Assembly: GCF_024741815.1 (NCBI RefSeq)
Contig: NZ_CP102951.1
Span: forward strand, 4,478,001-4,542,000
Direction of reading: 5' to 3'
DNA: 64,000 bases
Source of the DNA: Pseudomonas sp. LS1212
Lineage (GTDB): Bacteria; Pseudomonadota; Gammaproteobacteria; Pseudomonadales; Pseudomonadaceae
A program made the translations under genes and the position numbers. Position 1 is the stretch's first letter, and every line of letters starts with the position of its first letter. The notes under the pieces are model-generated. The model was not told where the DNA came from. It saw only the letters and a list, made by a program, of their open reading frames with translations, and did not search any database. This document shows positions 42,358-52,173 of this stretch, in pieces.

Positions 42358-42515
42358 TGCCCGCAATTCAATGGTTTAGCGTCAAAATGCGGAACTCAAA
42401 CATTCTTATTCCGATTAATTTTCATTTAATATTCAATAACTTAGGTTTGACAGAGGAAGTTGTCAGGCCCAAACTCTTACTTATAGGCACATACTTAATA
42501 GGGCAGGACCCCATC

Positions 42516-42986
42516 ATGAAAGGCGACATTAGCGTCATCCAGCATCTCAACAAGATCCTCGGAAACGAGCTGGTCGCAATCAATCAATACTTCCTGCACG
42601 CCCGGATGTATGAAGATTGGGGCCTGGATAAGCTTGGCAAGCACGAGTACAAGGAATCCATCGACGAGATGAAGCACGCTGACAAACTGATCAAGCGTAT
42701 TCTTTTCCTCGAAGGCATTCCCAATGTCCAGGACCTGGGCAAATTGCTGATTGGTGAACACACCAAGGAAATGCTCGAGTGCGATCTGAAGATCGAACAG
42801 AAAGGCGTGGTCGACCTCAAGGCGGCCATCGCGCATTGCGAAACCGTTGGTGACTTCGGTAGCCGCGAACTGCTCGAAAACATCCTCGAGTCCGAGGAAG
42901 AGCACATTGACTGGCTGGAAACCCAACTGGACCTGATCGACAAGGTCAGCCTGGAAAACTACCTGCAATCGCAGATGGGTGAGTGA
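42516..42986 (+). CDS. bfr: Bacterioferritin (heme-binding)
   Basis: A 156-residue four-helix iron-storage protein forming a 24-mer with heme between subunit pairs. Met52 in SIDEMKHAD is the heme ligand, so this is the heme-binding BfrB-like type. Ferroxidase ligands E18, E51, H54 and the later EEEHIDWLE pair are present. GNELVAINQYFLHARM is the family start region. Upstream 42370-42515 is A/T-rich, with a perfect TTGACA at 42447-42452 but no clear -10. Confidence 0.96.
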   Translation: MKGDISVIQHLNKILGNELVAINQYFLHARMYEDWGLDKLGKHEYKESIDEMKHADKLIKRILFLEGIPNVQDLGKLLIGEHTKEMLECDLKIEQKGVVDLKAAIAHCETVGDFGSRELLENILESEEEHIDWLETQLDLIDKVSLENYLQSQMGE

Positions 42987-43009
42987 TCGGAACCGATCAG
43001 TCGCTCAAC

Positions 43010-43049
43010 AAAAAAGCCCCGCCTCTGTAGAGAGTGCGGGGCTTTTTTG
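43010..43049. terminator. Terminator between bfr and grxD
   Basis: AAAAAAGCCCCGC at 43010-43022 pairs with GCGGGGCTTTTTT at 43036-43048. It is suited to both convergent genes. Confidence 0.88.
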
Positions 43050-43070
43050 TGTGCCCTTGAGGGCACTACA

Positions 43071-43412
43071 TCAAGCTTCGGTCTTGCCAGCAGCAGCTTT
43101 CTCGGCAGCAGCCTTGATCAACGCCTGCAGCTCACCGTTGGCGAACATCTCAGTCATGATGTCGCTGCCGCCGACCAGCTCGCCACCTACCCACAGTTGC
43201 GGGAAAGTCGGCCAGTTGGCGTATTTAGGCAGGTTGGCGCGGATTTCCGGGTTCTGCAGGATGTCCACGTACGCGAACTTCTCGCCGCAGCCCATCACGG
43301 CCTGGGCCGCTTTTGCCGAAAAGCCGCACTGCGGGGCATTCGGTGAGCCTTTCATGTAAAGCAGAATGGTGTTGTTGGCAATCTGCTCTTTAATAGTTTC
43401 AATGATATCCAT
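43071..43412 (-). CDS. grxD: Monothiol glutaredoxin (Grx4/GrxD)
   Basis: A 113-residue CGFS-type glutaredoxin, which carries a glutathione-bound [2Fe-2S] cluster and hands it to other proteins. Motif: KGSPNAPQCGFSAKA; later segments WPTFPQLWVGGELVGGSDI are typical. The C-terminus is extended by Ala/Lys. ATG 43412 (MDIIETIKEQI) is the family start. It sits with bfd and bfr in an iron-handling cluster. Confidence 0.96.
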   Translation of the reverse strand: MDIIETIKEQIANNTILLYMKGSPNAPQCGFSAKAAQAVMGCGEKFAYVDILQNPEIRANLPKYANWPTFPQLWVGGELVGGSDIMTEMFANGELQALIKAAAEKAAAGKTEA

Positions 43413-43521
43413 GAACCACCTCGGCTGAACTTTCCGACGCATATGTCGGCACGATGGCGCATTGTATCGGAAAGCCGAGCGCCATGCTCGGCCTTGGCGA
43501 TAGACAAACGTCACAGCCGGT

Positions 43522-44429
43522 TCAAGCTGCGACCACCTGCACAGGCACGCCATTCAAAGCCGCGTTGCCGGAAACCGCATCGAAGTGGCGCTCATCGGTC
43601 AGGTCATTGGCACTGGCGCCGGGTTGACTGCGGGCGATCTCCATCTGCACCCCGGGGCGTGCATGCCCCCAGCCATGGGGCAGGCTGACCACGCCCGGCA
43701 TCATGTCGGCACTGCCCACCACTTCCACCTCGATCGCCCCCACCCGTGAACTGACCCGTACCCGCTGGCCATCGTTCAGGCCACGGCTGTGCAGGTCGTC
43801 AGGGTGCATCAACAACTGGTGTCGCGGCTTGCCCTTCACCAGGCGATGGTAGTTATGCATCCACGAATTGTTGCTGCGCACATGCCGTCGTCCGATCAGC
43901 AGCAATTCGTCAACCTTGGGCAATTGCTGCGCAGCAAAGCGCTCCAGGTCGGCGAGAATGGCCTGAGGCGCTGCCTGGATCCTTTGCCCGGCTGTTTTCA
44001 AGCGTGGCCCAAGGTTGGGCTTCAGCGGCCCCAGATCGATGCCATGGGGGTGCTCGAATTGCTGTGGGTCATCAAGCCGTAGTTGTGAACGCTTGGATTA
44101 CCCTGGTAGACCGCCACCGCATTGTGCCCATGACGCTGCTGGATTGCCCACAGCCGCTGCGCGACCAGGTCGAAGGCCTCTTGCCACCCGACCGGCTGCC
44201 ATTCATTGCCGACTTTGAGCATCGGTTGGCGCAGGCGGTCCGGATCGTTCTGGATATCCTGCAAGGCAACGGCCTTGGGACAGATGTGCCCGCGGCTGAA
44301 GCTGTCGTCGGCATCACCCTTGATCGAGCTGATGCGCAGGGGCTCGCCTTCGGTTGCGGTGGTTTCAATGGTCAAGCCGCAAATGGCTTCACACAGGTGG
44401 CACGCACGGTGATGCAGCGTCTTGGTCAT
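43522..44429 (-). pseudogene. Molybdopterin oxidoreductase gene broken by an internal deletion
   Basis: Two frames on the minus strand hold the two ends of one enzyme. The N-terminal part (44022-44429) starts MTKTLHHRACHLCEAICGL, the [4Fe-4S] motif of bis-MGD oxidoreductases, and runs to HNYGLMTHSN. It then enters a wrong frame and stops. The C-terminal part resumes in another frame with EHPHGIDLGPLKPNLGPRLK (about 44060-44005) and runs through the MopB C-terminal domain (VSLPHGWGHA, ANDLTDERHFD) to 43522. Family members are about 700 residues; only about 300 remain, so about 400 residues of the molybdopterin core are missing. It cannot make a working enzyme. Confidence 0.85.
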
Positions 44430-44821
44430 GGCCAGTCTCGTTCTTGTTTGGGGCGTGGGCCCAGGACACGAAAACACGACTATGGTGCCTGCCCGGCACC
44501 TGCGCCAGAGACGTTCGTTTCATGAATCGCCCAGCATCAGGAGAACCGATGGGGCATTGCCAGACAGCTTGAATTGCCAAAGCGACAAGCCTCAGTGTAC
44601 AAATGTTCTTTTTAGCGGGCTGACGACGTGGCCCGAATGCTCGTGACACATCCGGTTTCGTCGCTGCTTCAACCCCTATTGGTAACACGCGACATTTAAT
44701 TATAGTATTGCGTCTTCCCCCTATTTCGTCGCCCAGTGCGGCTTACGCCGCAGGTCTCACTCGTTTTCCCGAAAAACCTGTTATTGAGCATCTGCGGTCT
44801 GTTGCAAAAAGGTAGTTAATG
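44430..44821. other. Spacer between the molybdoenzyme pseudogene and argF
   Basis: These 392 bases hold no convincing gene. The left part was presumably the upstream region of the broken molybdoenzyme. The right part (from about 44640) carries the argF control region with an ArgR-like site. AAAAGG at about 44805-44811 serves as ribosome site for argF. Confidence 0.5.
44679..44715 (-). promoter_or_regulatory. Candidate ArgR operator upstream of argF
   Basis: On the minus strand, TGTCGC at 44694-44689 is followed by 8 bases and AA at 44680-44679, matching the P. aeruginosa ArgR half-site TGTCGC-N8-AA. A weaker half-site, AGACGC-N8-TA, lies directly before it at 44715-44700, with the proper 5-base gap between them. 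The site ends 107 bases before the argF start at 44822. Confidence 0.45.
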
Positions 44822-45738
44822 ATGAGCGCAAGGCACTTTCTCTCCCTGATGGATTGCACGCCCGAAGAGCTGGTCAGCGTGATTCGTCGAGGGATCGAGC
44901 TCAAAGACCTGCGTAACCGCGGCGTACTCTTCGAGCCCTTGAAAAACCGGGTACTGGGCATGATTTTCGAGAAGTCCTCGACCCGTACCCGCTTGTCGTT
45001 CGAGGCCGGCATGATTCAGCTCGGCGGCCAGGCGATCTTCCTCTCGCCACGCGACACCCAGCTGGGTCGCGGCGAGCCGATCGGCGACTGCGCCATCGTC
45101 ATGTCGCGCATGCTCGATGCGGTGATGATCCGTACCTTCGCCCACAGCACCCTGACAGAATTTGCCGCCAACTCGCGCGTGCCGGTGATCAACGGCCTGT
45201 CCGATGACCTGCACCCCTGCCAGTTGCTCGCCGACATGCAGACCTTCCTCGAGCATCGCGGCTCGATCCAGGGCAAGACCGTTGCCTGGATCGGCGACGG
45301 CAATAACATGTGCAACAGCTACATCGAAGCGGCCATCCAGTTCGACTTCCAGCTGCGCATCGCCTGCCCGGAAGGCTATGAGCCCAATCCGGTGTTCGTC
45401 GCCCAGGCGGGAGACCGAGTCACCATCGTGCGCAACCCGAAAGAGGCAGTCGTTGGCGCCCATCTGGTCAGCACCGACGTCTGGACCTCCATGGGTCAGG
45501 AAGAAGAAACTGCCCGTCGCCTGGCATTGTTTGCGCCTTACCAGGTCAACCGCGCGCTGCTCGACCTGGCCGCCGATGACGTCCTGTTCATGCACTGCCT
45601 GCCCGCCCATCGCGGCGAGGAAATCAGCCTGGACCTGCTCGACGACCCGCGCTCGGTTGCCTGGGATCAAGCGGAAAACCGCCTGCATGCACAGAAGGCA
45701 CTTCTCGAATTTCTTGTTGAACCGGCCTATCATCACGC

Positions 45739-45742
<4 letters not shown>
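44822..45742 (+). CDS. argF: Ornithine carbamoyltransferase, anabolic
   Basis: A 306-residue enzyme forming citrulline from ornithine and carbamoyl phosphate. The carbamoyl-phosphate loop is SSTRTRLSFE, ornithine contacts lie in LSDDLHPCQLLADMQT, and the catalytic Cys region is FMHCLPAHRGEE. It is of the biosynthetic ArgF type; no arcABC catabolic genes are near. Two ATGs are adjacent (44819, 44822); 44822 gives MSARHFLSL, which I recall as the P. aeruginosa start. The stop overlaps the ABC ATPase start by 4 bp. Confidence 0.95.
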
Positions 45743-46848
<1,106 letters not shown>

Positions 46849-46903
46849 CCAGCCGCTTGCAAGGGCGTTGCCGCAGCCTGCGTCAGCGCCCTGCCCCGCA
46901 GAC

Positions 46904-47686
46904 TCAATCGAGCAACAGCTGCCCGCTGGCCACCCGCGTGGCGTAGCCGCCGATTTTCACCCGATCACCCTCCAGACGACAGAACAGTTCCCCACCCCGC
47001 GCCGAGCACTGGAAAGCACTCAATTGAGACTTGCCCAGCCGCTGCGACCAGTAGGGGATGAGACTGCAATGGGTCGAGCCCGTCACCGGGTCTTCCGGAA
47101 TACCGATGGCCGGCGCAAAGTAGCGCGAGACAAAGTCATGCCCGGTGCCCGGCGCCGTCACAATCGCGCCCAGCCAGGGCAGCCTGGCCAGCGCAGCCAT
47201 GTCAGGCTGGCAGTCGCGTACCGCCTGCTCCGAGGCCAGCACCACAAACAACTCGGTCGACCCCAGCACCTCGATGGCCTCCACCCCCAGGGCGCGCTCG
47301 ACGGCCTGCCTGTCTGCAACCGGGCCGAGACCGATGGCTGGAAAATCGAGCCACAACTGCCCGTTACGGCGCGTCACGCCCAGCGCACCGGATTGACTGG
47401 TAAACGAGAGGGTATCTCCCGGCTCGCCATAGACCTCGAACAAAACATGCGCAGAGGCCAGCGTCGCGTGCCCGCACAAGGGGATTTCCACCGTCGGCGT
47501 AAACCAGCGGATATGCCAGCCCTGCCCCTCACGAACGATAAAGGCGGTTTCCGCCAGGTTATGCTCGGCAGCGATCTTCTGCATCAGCTCATCGGCGAGC
47601 CAACTGTCCAGGCGGTAGACCATCGCAGGGTTGCCGGCAAATGGGCGCTCGCTGAACGCATCGACCTGATGGAATTCAAGTTGCAT
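46904..47686 (-). CDS. PhzF family isomerase-like protein
   Basis: A 260-residue protein with the two-lobed diaminopimelate-epimerase fold of the PhzF family. FHQVDAFSERPFAGNPAMV, the catalytic-Glu region HNLAETAFIV, WFTPTVEIPLCGHATLASA and the late DPVTGSTHCSLIPYW are signatures. In true phenazine producers PhzF isomerises a chorismate-derived intermediate; there are no phz genes here, so this is one of the many stand-alone paralogues of unknown substrate. ATG 47686 (MQLEFHQVDAF) is the family start. Confidence 0.92.
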   Translation of the reverse strand: MQLEFHQVDAFSERPFAGNPAMVYRLDSWLADELMQKIAAEHNLAETAFIVREGQGWHIRWFTPTVEIPLCGHATLASAHVLFEVYGEPGDTLSFTSQSGALGVTRRNGQLWLDFPAIGLGPVADRQAVERALGVEAIEVLGSTELFVVLASEQAVRDCQPDMAALARLPWLGAIVTAPGTGHDFVSRYFAPAIGIPEDPVTGSTHCSLIPYWSQRLGKSQLSAFQCSARGGELFCRLEGDRVKIGGYATRVASGQLLLD

Positions 47687-47783
47687 GGCCTGATCTCTTT
47701 TCGGTGGGCAAAACCCAAGCATGCACTGCAAAGGCCCTGGGCAATAAGTGACAGATCAGGGCAATTTCAAGGATACAGAAGCC

Positions 47784-48254
47784 CTAGCTGCGGCCAATGT
47801 CGGCAAATTGTGCCTGGGTATGCTCGGCCAGCACCGTCGCCGGCAACTCCACTTCAAGCCCGCGCCGCCCGGCGCTGACAAAAATCGTGGGCAAGGGTTG
47901 CGCCGACTGATCGATAAAAGTGCGCAAGCGCTTCTTCTGCCCCAGCGGGCTGATACCACCCAACAGGTAACCCGTGGCCCGCTGGGCCGCCGCCGGGTCG
48001 GCCATCTCACACTTCTTGACCCCTGCCGCCTGGGCCAGCGCTTTCAAATCGAGCGTGCCGACCACCGGCACTACCGCGACCAGCAGCTCGTTTTTTTCAC
48101 TGCTGGCCAGCAACGTCTTGAACACCTGCGCCGGGTCGAGCCCCAGCTTCTCGGCAGCCTCCAGGCCGTATGAGGCGGCCTTGGGATCATGCTCGTAACT
48201 GTGAATCCTGTGTTCGGCGCGAACCTTCTTCAACAAATCCAATGCGGGGGTCAT
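47784..48254 (-). CDS. ybaK: Cys-tRNA(Pro)/Cys-tRNA(Cys) deacylase YbaK
   Basis: A 156-residue INS-domain trans-editing protein that hydrolyses mischarged Cys-tRNA(Pro). It starts MTPALDLLKKVRAEHRIHSYEHDPKA. FKTLLASSEKNELLVAVVPV carries the conserved lysine pocket, and GYLLGGISPLGQKKRL is the typical glycine-rich loop. Length is normal. It stands alone, next to the PhzF-like gene (97-bp gap) in the same direction. Confidence 0.92.
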   Translation of the reverse strand: MTPALDLLKKVRAEHRIHSYEHDPKAASYGLEAAEKLGLDPAQVFKTLLASSEKNELLVAVVPVVGTLDLKALAQAAGVKKCEMADPAAAQRATGYLLGGISPLGQKKRLRTFIDQSAQPLPTIFVSAGRRGLEVELPATVLAEHTQAQFADIGRS

Positions 48255-48569
48255 TACGGGACTCCAGGCGGGGAACGGTACGGCAACAAGCCGAATACTT
48301 TAGCCGATTCATCTCGGAAATCCCTTTCCCAACACGCAGAAATCTCGGGCTGTACATCACCGCTACTGCATCGAGCAGTCAAATTGTGAACGGTGGTTCA
48401 CTTTCGACCTTTGACATTAGCGTTTCTTGTCTATATTTTTTCGTTTCTGAATATTCAACGCGCCCAACAGGTGCGTTTACGTGCAGCACACCCGACGGAA
48501 CGGGAAGATTCTGTCGGCTCACCCCAGAGCGCGCCTGGCGCCACACAACAACAAGAACCGAGGTCACCC
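48255..48569. other. Spacer with the glpF control region
   Basis: This 315-base gap between divergent ybaK and glpF carries no gene I trust. An open frame continues upstream from glpF to 48393 but has no plausible protein. The region contains a palindrome and a promoter-like pair (see separate entry). Confidence 0.55.
48386..48437 (+). promoter_or_regulatory. Candidate glpF promoter with operator-like palindrome
   Basis: GTGAAC at 48386-48391 and GTTCAC at 48396-48401 form an exact palindrome with a 4-base centre. Ten bases further, TTGACA (48411-48416) and TATATT (48432-48437) form a sigma-70-like pair with a 15-base spacer. GlpR, encoded at 51227, is the obvious candidate repressor. The start codon is 132 bases downstream. 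Confidence 0.5.
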
Positions 48570-49421
48570 ATGACGACTGCACTGCAACAACCCACCCTTT
48601 CGAGCCAATGCATGGCCGAATTTCTCGGAACCGCTTTACTGATTTTCTTCGGCACGGGCTGCGTTGCCGCGCTCAAGGTCGCCGGTGCCAGCTTTGGCCT
48701 GTGGGAAATCAGCATCATCTGGGGGATCGGCGTCAGCATGGCGATCTACCTGACCGCAGGCATTTCCGGCGCGCACCTGAACCCGGCAGTGAGCATTGCC
48801 CTGTGCCTGTTCGCCGGCTTCGAGAAATACAAACTGCCGTTTTACATCGTCGCCCAGGTTGCCGGGGCCTTCTGTTCGGCTGCGTTGGTTTACACGCTCT
48901 ACAGCAACCTGTTCTTCGATTACGAACAGACCCACAACCTGGTTCGCGGCACCCAGGCGAGCCTGGAACTGGCCTCGGTGTTCTCGACCTACGCGCACCC
49001 CGCCCTGTCCACGGGCCAGGCCTTTCTGGTGGAAGTCATCATTACCGCCGTGTTGATGAGCGTCATCCTGTCCCTGACCGACGACAACAATGGCCTGCCG
49101 CGTGGCGCCATGGCGCCCCTGCTGATCGGCCTGCTGATCGCTGTGATCGGCAGCGCCATGGGCCCGCTGACCGGCTTTGCGATGAACCCGGCGCGGGATT
49201 TCGGCCCCAAGCTGATGACCTTCCTGGCCGGATGGGGCGAAGTCGCCTTTACCGGTGGCCGCGATATTCCCTATTTCCTGATTCCGATTTTTGCGCCAAT
49301 CATAGGTGCCTGCCTCGGCGCTGCGCTGTACCGCGGCCTGATTGCGCGAAACCTGCCCAACGCCACGAGCGTAACTGCGCAGACGGACGATAATTCTCAG
49401 GGAAAAGTCCGCGCATCCTGA
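48570..49421 (+). CDS. glpF: Glycerol uptake facilitator (aquaglyceroporin)
   Basis: A 283-residue MIP channel for glycerol. The two NPA boxes are SGAHLNPAVS and FAMNPARDFGP; the D after the second NPA box (NPARD) is the mark of glycerol facilitators over water channels. Six helices and two half-helices fit. The true start is ATG 48570 (MTTALQQPTLSSQCMAEF); the upstream frame is not used. It is followed after 83 bp by glpK and is part of the glycerol regulon. Confidence 0.95.
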   Translation: MTTALQQPTLSSQCMAEFLGTALLIFFGTGCVAALKVAGASFGLWEISIIWGIGVSMAIYLTAGISGAHLNPAVSIALCLFAGFEKYKLPFYIVAQVAGAFCSAALVYTLYSNLFFDYEQTHNLVRGTQASLELASVFSTYAHPALSTGQAFLVEVIITAVLMSVILSLTDDNNGLPRGAMAPLLIGLLIAVIGSAMGPLTGFAMNPARDFGPKLMTFLAGWGEVAFTGGRDIPYFLIPIFAPIIGACLGAALYRGLIARNLPNATSVTAQTDDNSQGKVRAS

Positions 49422-49504
49422 CGTCGGAACCGGCCCGGCGAACCCTCGGCGTTCGCCCTGCCGCTGCCCCTGATCACCCCCTTATTTTGTGCAAGGCCAT
49501 CGAC

Positions 49505-51007
49505 ATGACAGACACACAGAACAAGAACTACATCATTGCCCTGGACCAGGGCACGACCAGTTCGCGGGCCATTATTTTCGATCGCGATGCCAACGTGGTC
49601 GGCACCGCCCAGCGCGAGTTCGCCCAGCACTATCCACAAGCAGGCTGGGTCGAGCACGACCCCATGGAAATTTTTGCCACCCAGAGCGCGACCATGGTCG
49701 AAGCCCTGGCACAGGCGGGCTTGAGCCACGATCAGGTAGCCGCCATCGGCATCACCAACCAGCGCGAAACCACCGTGGTCTGGGACAAGCTCAGCGGCCG
49801 GCCGATCTACAACGCCATCGTCTGGCAGTGCCGGCGCAGCACCGAAATCTGTGAACAGCTCAAGCGCGATGGCTTGCAGGACTACATCAGCGAAACCACG
49901 GGCCTGGTCACCGACCCATACTTCTCCGGGACCAAATTGAAGTGGATCCTCGACAATGTCGAAGGCAGCCGCGAACGCGCCCGGCGCGGTGAACTGTTGT
50001 TCGGCACCATCGACAGCTGGCTGATCTGGAAATTCTCCGGCGGCAAGACCCACGTCACCGACTACACCAATGCCTCGCGCACCATGCTCTTCAACATCCA
50101 TACCCTGCAGTGGGATGAGAAGATGCTCCAGGTCCTGGATATCCCGCGCGAAATGCTGCCCGAGGTGCGCTCTTCGTCCGAAGTCTATGGCCATACCAAG
50201 AGCGGCATTGCCATTGCCGGTATCGCCGGCGATCAGCAGGCCGCACTGTTCGGCCAGATGTGCGTGGAACCTGGCCAGGCGAAAAATACCTACGGCACCG
50301 GCTGCTTCTTGCTGATGAACACCGGTGAAAAGGCAGTGAAGTCCGCCCACGGTATGCTCACCACCATCGCCTGCGGCCCTCGCGGCGAAGTGGCGTACGC
50401 CCTGGAAGGCGCCGTGTTCAACGGTGGTTCGACCGTTCAGTGGCTGCGCGATGAACTGAAAATCATCAACGACGCCCACGACACCGAATACTTCGCCAGC
50501 AAGGTCAAGGACAGCAACGGCGTCTACCTGGTACCGGCATTCACCGGGCTGGGCGCCCCTTACTGGGACCCCTATGCTCGCGGCGCACTCTTCGGCCTGA
50601 CCCGTGGCGTGAAGGTCGATCACATCATCCGTGCGGCCCTGGAATCGATTGCCTACCAGACCCGCGACGTACTCGACGCCATGCAGCAGGACTCCGGCGA
50701 ACGCCTCAGCGCCTTGCGCGTGGATGGCGGCGCGGTGGCCAACAACTTCCTCATGCAGTTCCAGGCCGACATCCTCGGCACCCGGGTCGAGCGCCCGCTA
50801 ATGCGCGAAACCACGGCACTGGGCGCCGCCTACCTGGCGGGCCTGGCCTGCGGTTTCTGGAGCAGCCTGGACGAGCTGCGCGGCAAGGCGGTCATCGAGC
50901 GCGAGTTCAGCCCGCAGCTGGATAATGAACAGAAGGAAAAGCTCTATGCCGGCTGGCTGAAAGCCGTCGATCGAACCCGCGACTGGGAACCGCACGAGGA
51001 GAGTTGA
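49505..51007 (+). CDS. glpK: Glycerol kinase
   Basis: A 500-residue FGGY-family kinase forming sn-glycerol 3-phosphate. ALDQGTTSSRAIIFD is the N-terminal phosphate-binding loop; GITNQRETTVVWDK, GTKLKWILDN and FTGLGAPYWDPYARGALFGLTRG are signature regions. ATG 49505 is chosen; CAAGG lies 8 bases upstream, while an in-frame GTG at 49487 lacks a ribosome site. It acts with GlpF and GlpD. A REP-like repeat follows. Confidence 0.97.
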   Translation: MTDTQNKNYIIALDQGTTSSRAIIFDRDANVVGTAQREFAQHYPQAGWVEHDPMEIFATQSATMVEALAQAGLSHDQVAAIGITNQRETTVVWDKLSGRPIYNAIVWQCRRSTEICEQLKRDGLQDYISETTGLVTDPYFSGTKLKWILDNVEGSRERARRGELLFGTIDSWLIWKFSGGKTHVTDYTNASRTMLFNIHTLQWDEKMLQVLDIPREMLPEVRSSSEVYGHTKSGIAIAGIAGDQQAALFGQMCVEPGQAKNTYGTGCFLLMNTGEKAVKSAHGMLTTIACGPRGEVAYALEGAVFNGGSTVQWLRDELKIINDAHDTEYFASKVKDSNGVYLVPAFTGLGAPYWDPYARGALFGLTRGVKVDHIIRAALESIAYQTRDVLDAMQQDSGERLSALRVDGGAVANNFLMQFQADILGTRVERPLMRETTALGAAYLAGLACGFWSSLDELRGKAVIEREFSPQLDNEQKEKLYAGWLKAVDRTRDWEPHEES

Positions 51008-51015
51008 TAGCCAGG

Positions 51016-51140
51016 TAGAACCTGCGACCGTTTCACGGTCGAGCGCAGCCTGCGGCAGCGGCTACATGTGATCGGCATTACAGGATCGCTGTAGCCGCTG
51101 CCGCAGGCTGCGCTCGACCGCATAGCGGTCGCGGGTTCTA
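51016..51140. repeat. Long REP-like inverted repeat with about 51-bp arms
   Basis: The left arm 51016-51066 (from TAGAACCTGCGACCG to GGCAGCGGCTACA) is nearly the exact reverse complement of the right arm 51090-51140 (from TGTAGCCGCTGCCGC to GCGGGTTCTA). A few mismatches fall near the CGACCGTTTCACGGTCG part, which is itself palindromic. The loop is 23 bases. It lies between glpK and glpR, and could form a stable mRNA structure separating them. Confidence 0.88.
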
Positions 51141-51226
51141 GAGCCATGCCAGAATCCCGAAGGTAGCAGTGAAGGAATTCATCCGGCATCATGGAGGAAT
51201 TTGCATGGCAGCCTGAAGGAAAGCCC

Positions 51227-51982
51227 ATGAACCTGCCTCCCCGTCAGCAGCAAATTCTCGAACTGGTCCGTGAACGCGGCTATGTCAGCATCGATGAAAT
51301 GGCTCAGCTGTTCGTTGTTACGCCGCAAACCATTCGCCGCGACATCAACCAACTGGCGGAAGTGAACCTGCTGCGCCGCTACCACGGCGGCGCAGCCTAT
51401 GACTCCAGTATCGAAAACACCGCCTACGCCATGCGCGCCGATCAGATGCGTGACGAAAAGCAACGCATCGCCGAAGCCATCGCCGCGCAAATCCCCGATC
51501 ACGCCTCGCTGTTCATCAACATCGGCACTACCACCGAATCCATTGCTCGCGCCCTGCTCAACCACAACCACCTGAAAATCATCACCAACAATCTGCATGT
51601 GGCCTCGATCCTCAGCGGCAAGGATGATTTCGAAGTGCTGCTGGCCGGCGGCAATGTTCGTCGCGACGGCGGCGTCGTCGGCCAGGCCAGCGTGGACTTC
51701 ATCAACCAGTTCAAGGTCGACTTCGCTCTGGTGGGCATCAGCGGCATCGATGAAGACGGCAGCCTGCTGGACTTCGACTACCAGGAAGTGCGGGTTTCCC
51801 AGGCGATCATCGCCAACGCGCGCAAGGTCATACTGGCCGCCGACTCCAGCAAGTTCGGGCGCAACGCCATGGTACGCCTGGGCCCCATCAGCCTGATCGA
51901 TTGCCTGGTGACCGACGAGGCGCCGGTACCGGCCCTGACCCAGTTGCTGAATCAGCACAAGATTCGGCTGGAAGTCGTCTAA
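51227..51982 (+). CDS. glpR: DeoR-family glycerol-3-phosphate regulon repressor
   Basis: A 251-residue repressor. The N-terminal DeoR HTH is PPRQQQILELVRERGYVSID plus EMAQLFVVTPQTIRRDINQL, followed by the sugar-phosphate-binding domain (INIGTTTESIARAL, TNNLHVASILS, AADSSKFGRNAMV). It senses glycerol 3-phosphate and represses glp genes. ATG 51227 follows GAAGGAAAGCCC; an upstream frame start at 51191 is less likely. Its position between glpK and glpD is standard in Pseudomonas. Confidence 0.94.
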   Translation: MNLPPRQQQILELVRERGYVSIDEMAQLFVVTPQTIRRDINQLAEVNLLRRYHGGAAYDSSIENTAYAMRADQMRDEKQRIAEAIAAQIPDHASLFINIGTTTESIARALLNHNHLKIITNNLHVASILSGKDDFEVLLAGGNVRRDGGVVGQASVDFINQFKVDFALVGISGIDEDGSLLDFDYQEVRVSQAIIANARKVILAADSSKFGRNAMVRLGPISLIDCLVTDEAPVPALTQLLNQHKIRLEVV

Positions 51983-52010
51983 GACAGCACAGGCGGTGTA
52001 AAAGCCGCCA

Positions 52011-52121
52011 AATGTTCGATTATTTTCACTTTCCCTGGCTTCGATCAGTTATTTCAATCGATGACAACTGGAAGTGTGGGTTTTATTCGGCTACTATTTT
52101 CGAAAGTGAACATTGATGTTC
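52011..52121 (+). promoter_or_regulatory. glpD control region with GlpR-like half-sites
   Basis: AATGTTCGAT at 52011-52020 matches the E. coli GlpR half-site WATGTTCGWT; its partner half is weak. A second site is the palindrome GAACAT (52108-52113) TG ATGTTC (52116-52121), followed by GAATTC. A possible -10, TACTAT, is at 52092-52097 just before the second site. Repression by GlpR is inferred. Confidence 0.5.
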
Positions 52122-52173
52122 GAATTCAATTCTCGAAAATACTTTCCATCACCGGAAAGCAGGAGGCCGATCC

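Noticed and set aside
46904..47686. PhzF as a sign of a phenazine cluster
   Set aside because: No phzA-G genes nearby; stand-alone PhzF paralogues are common.
48393..48569. N-terminal extension of glpF to 48393
   Set aside because: It runs over the promoter-like pair; the MIP family start fits ATG 48570.
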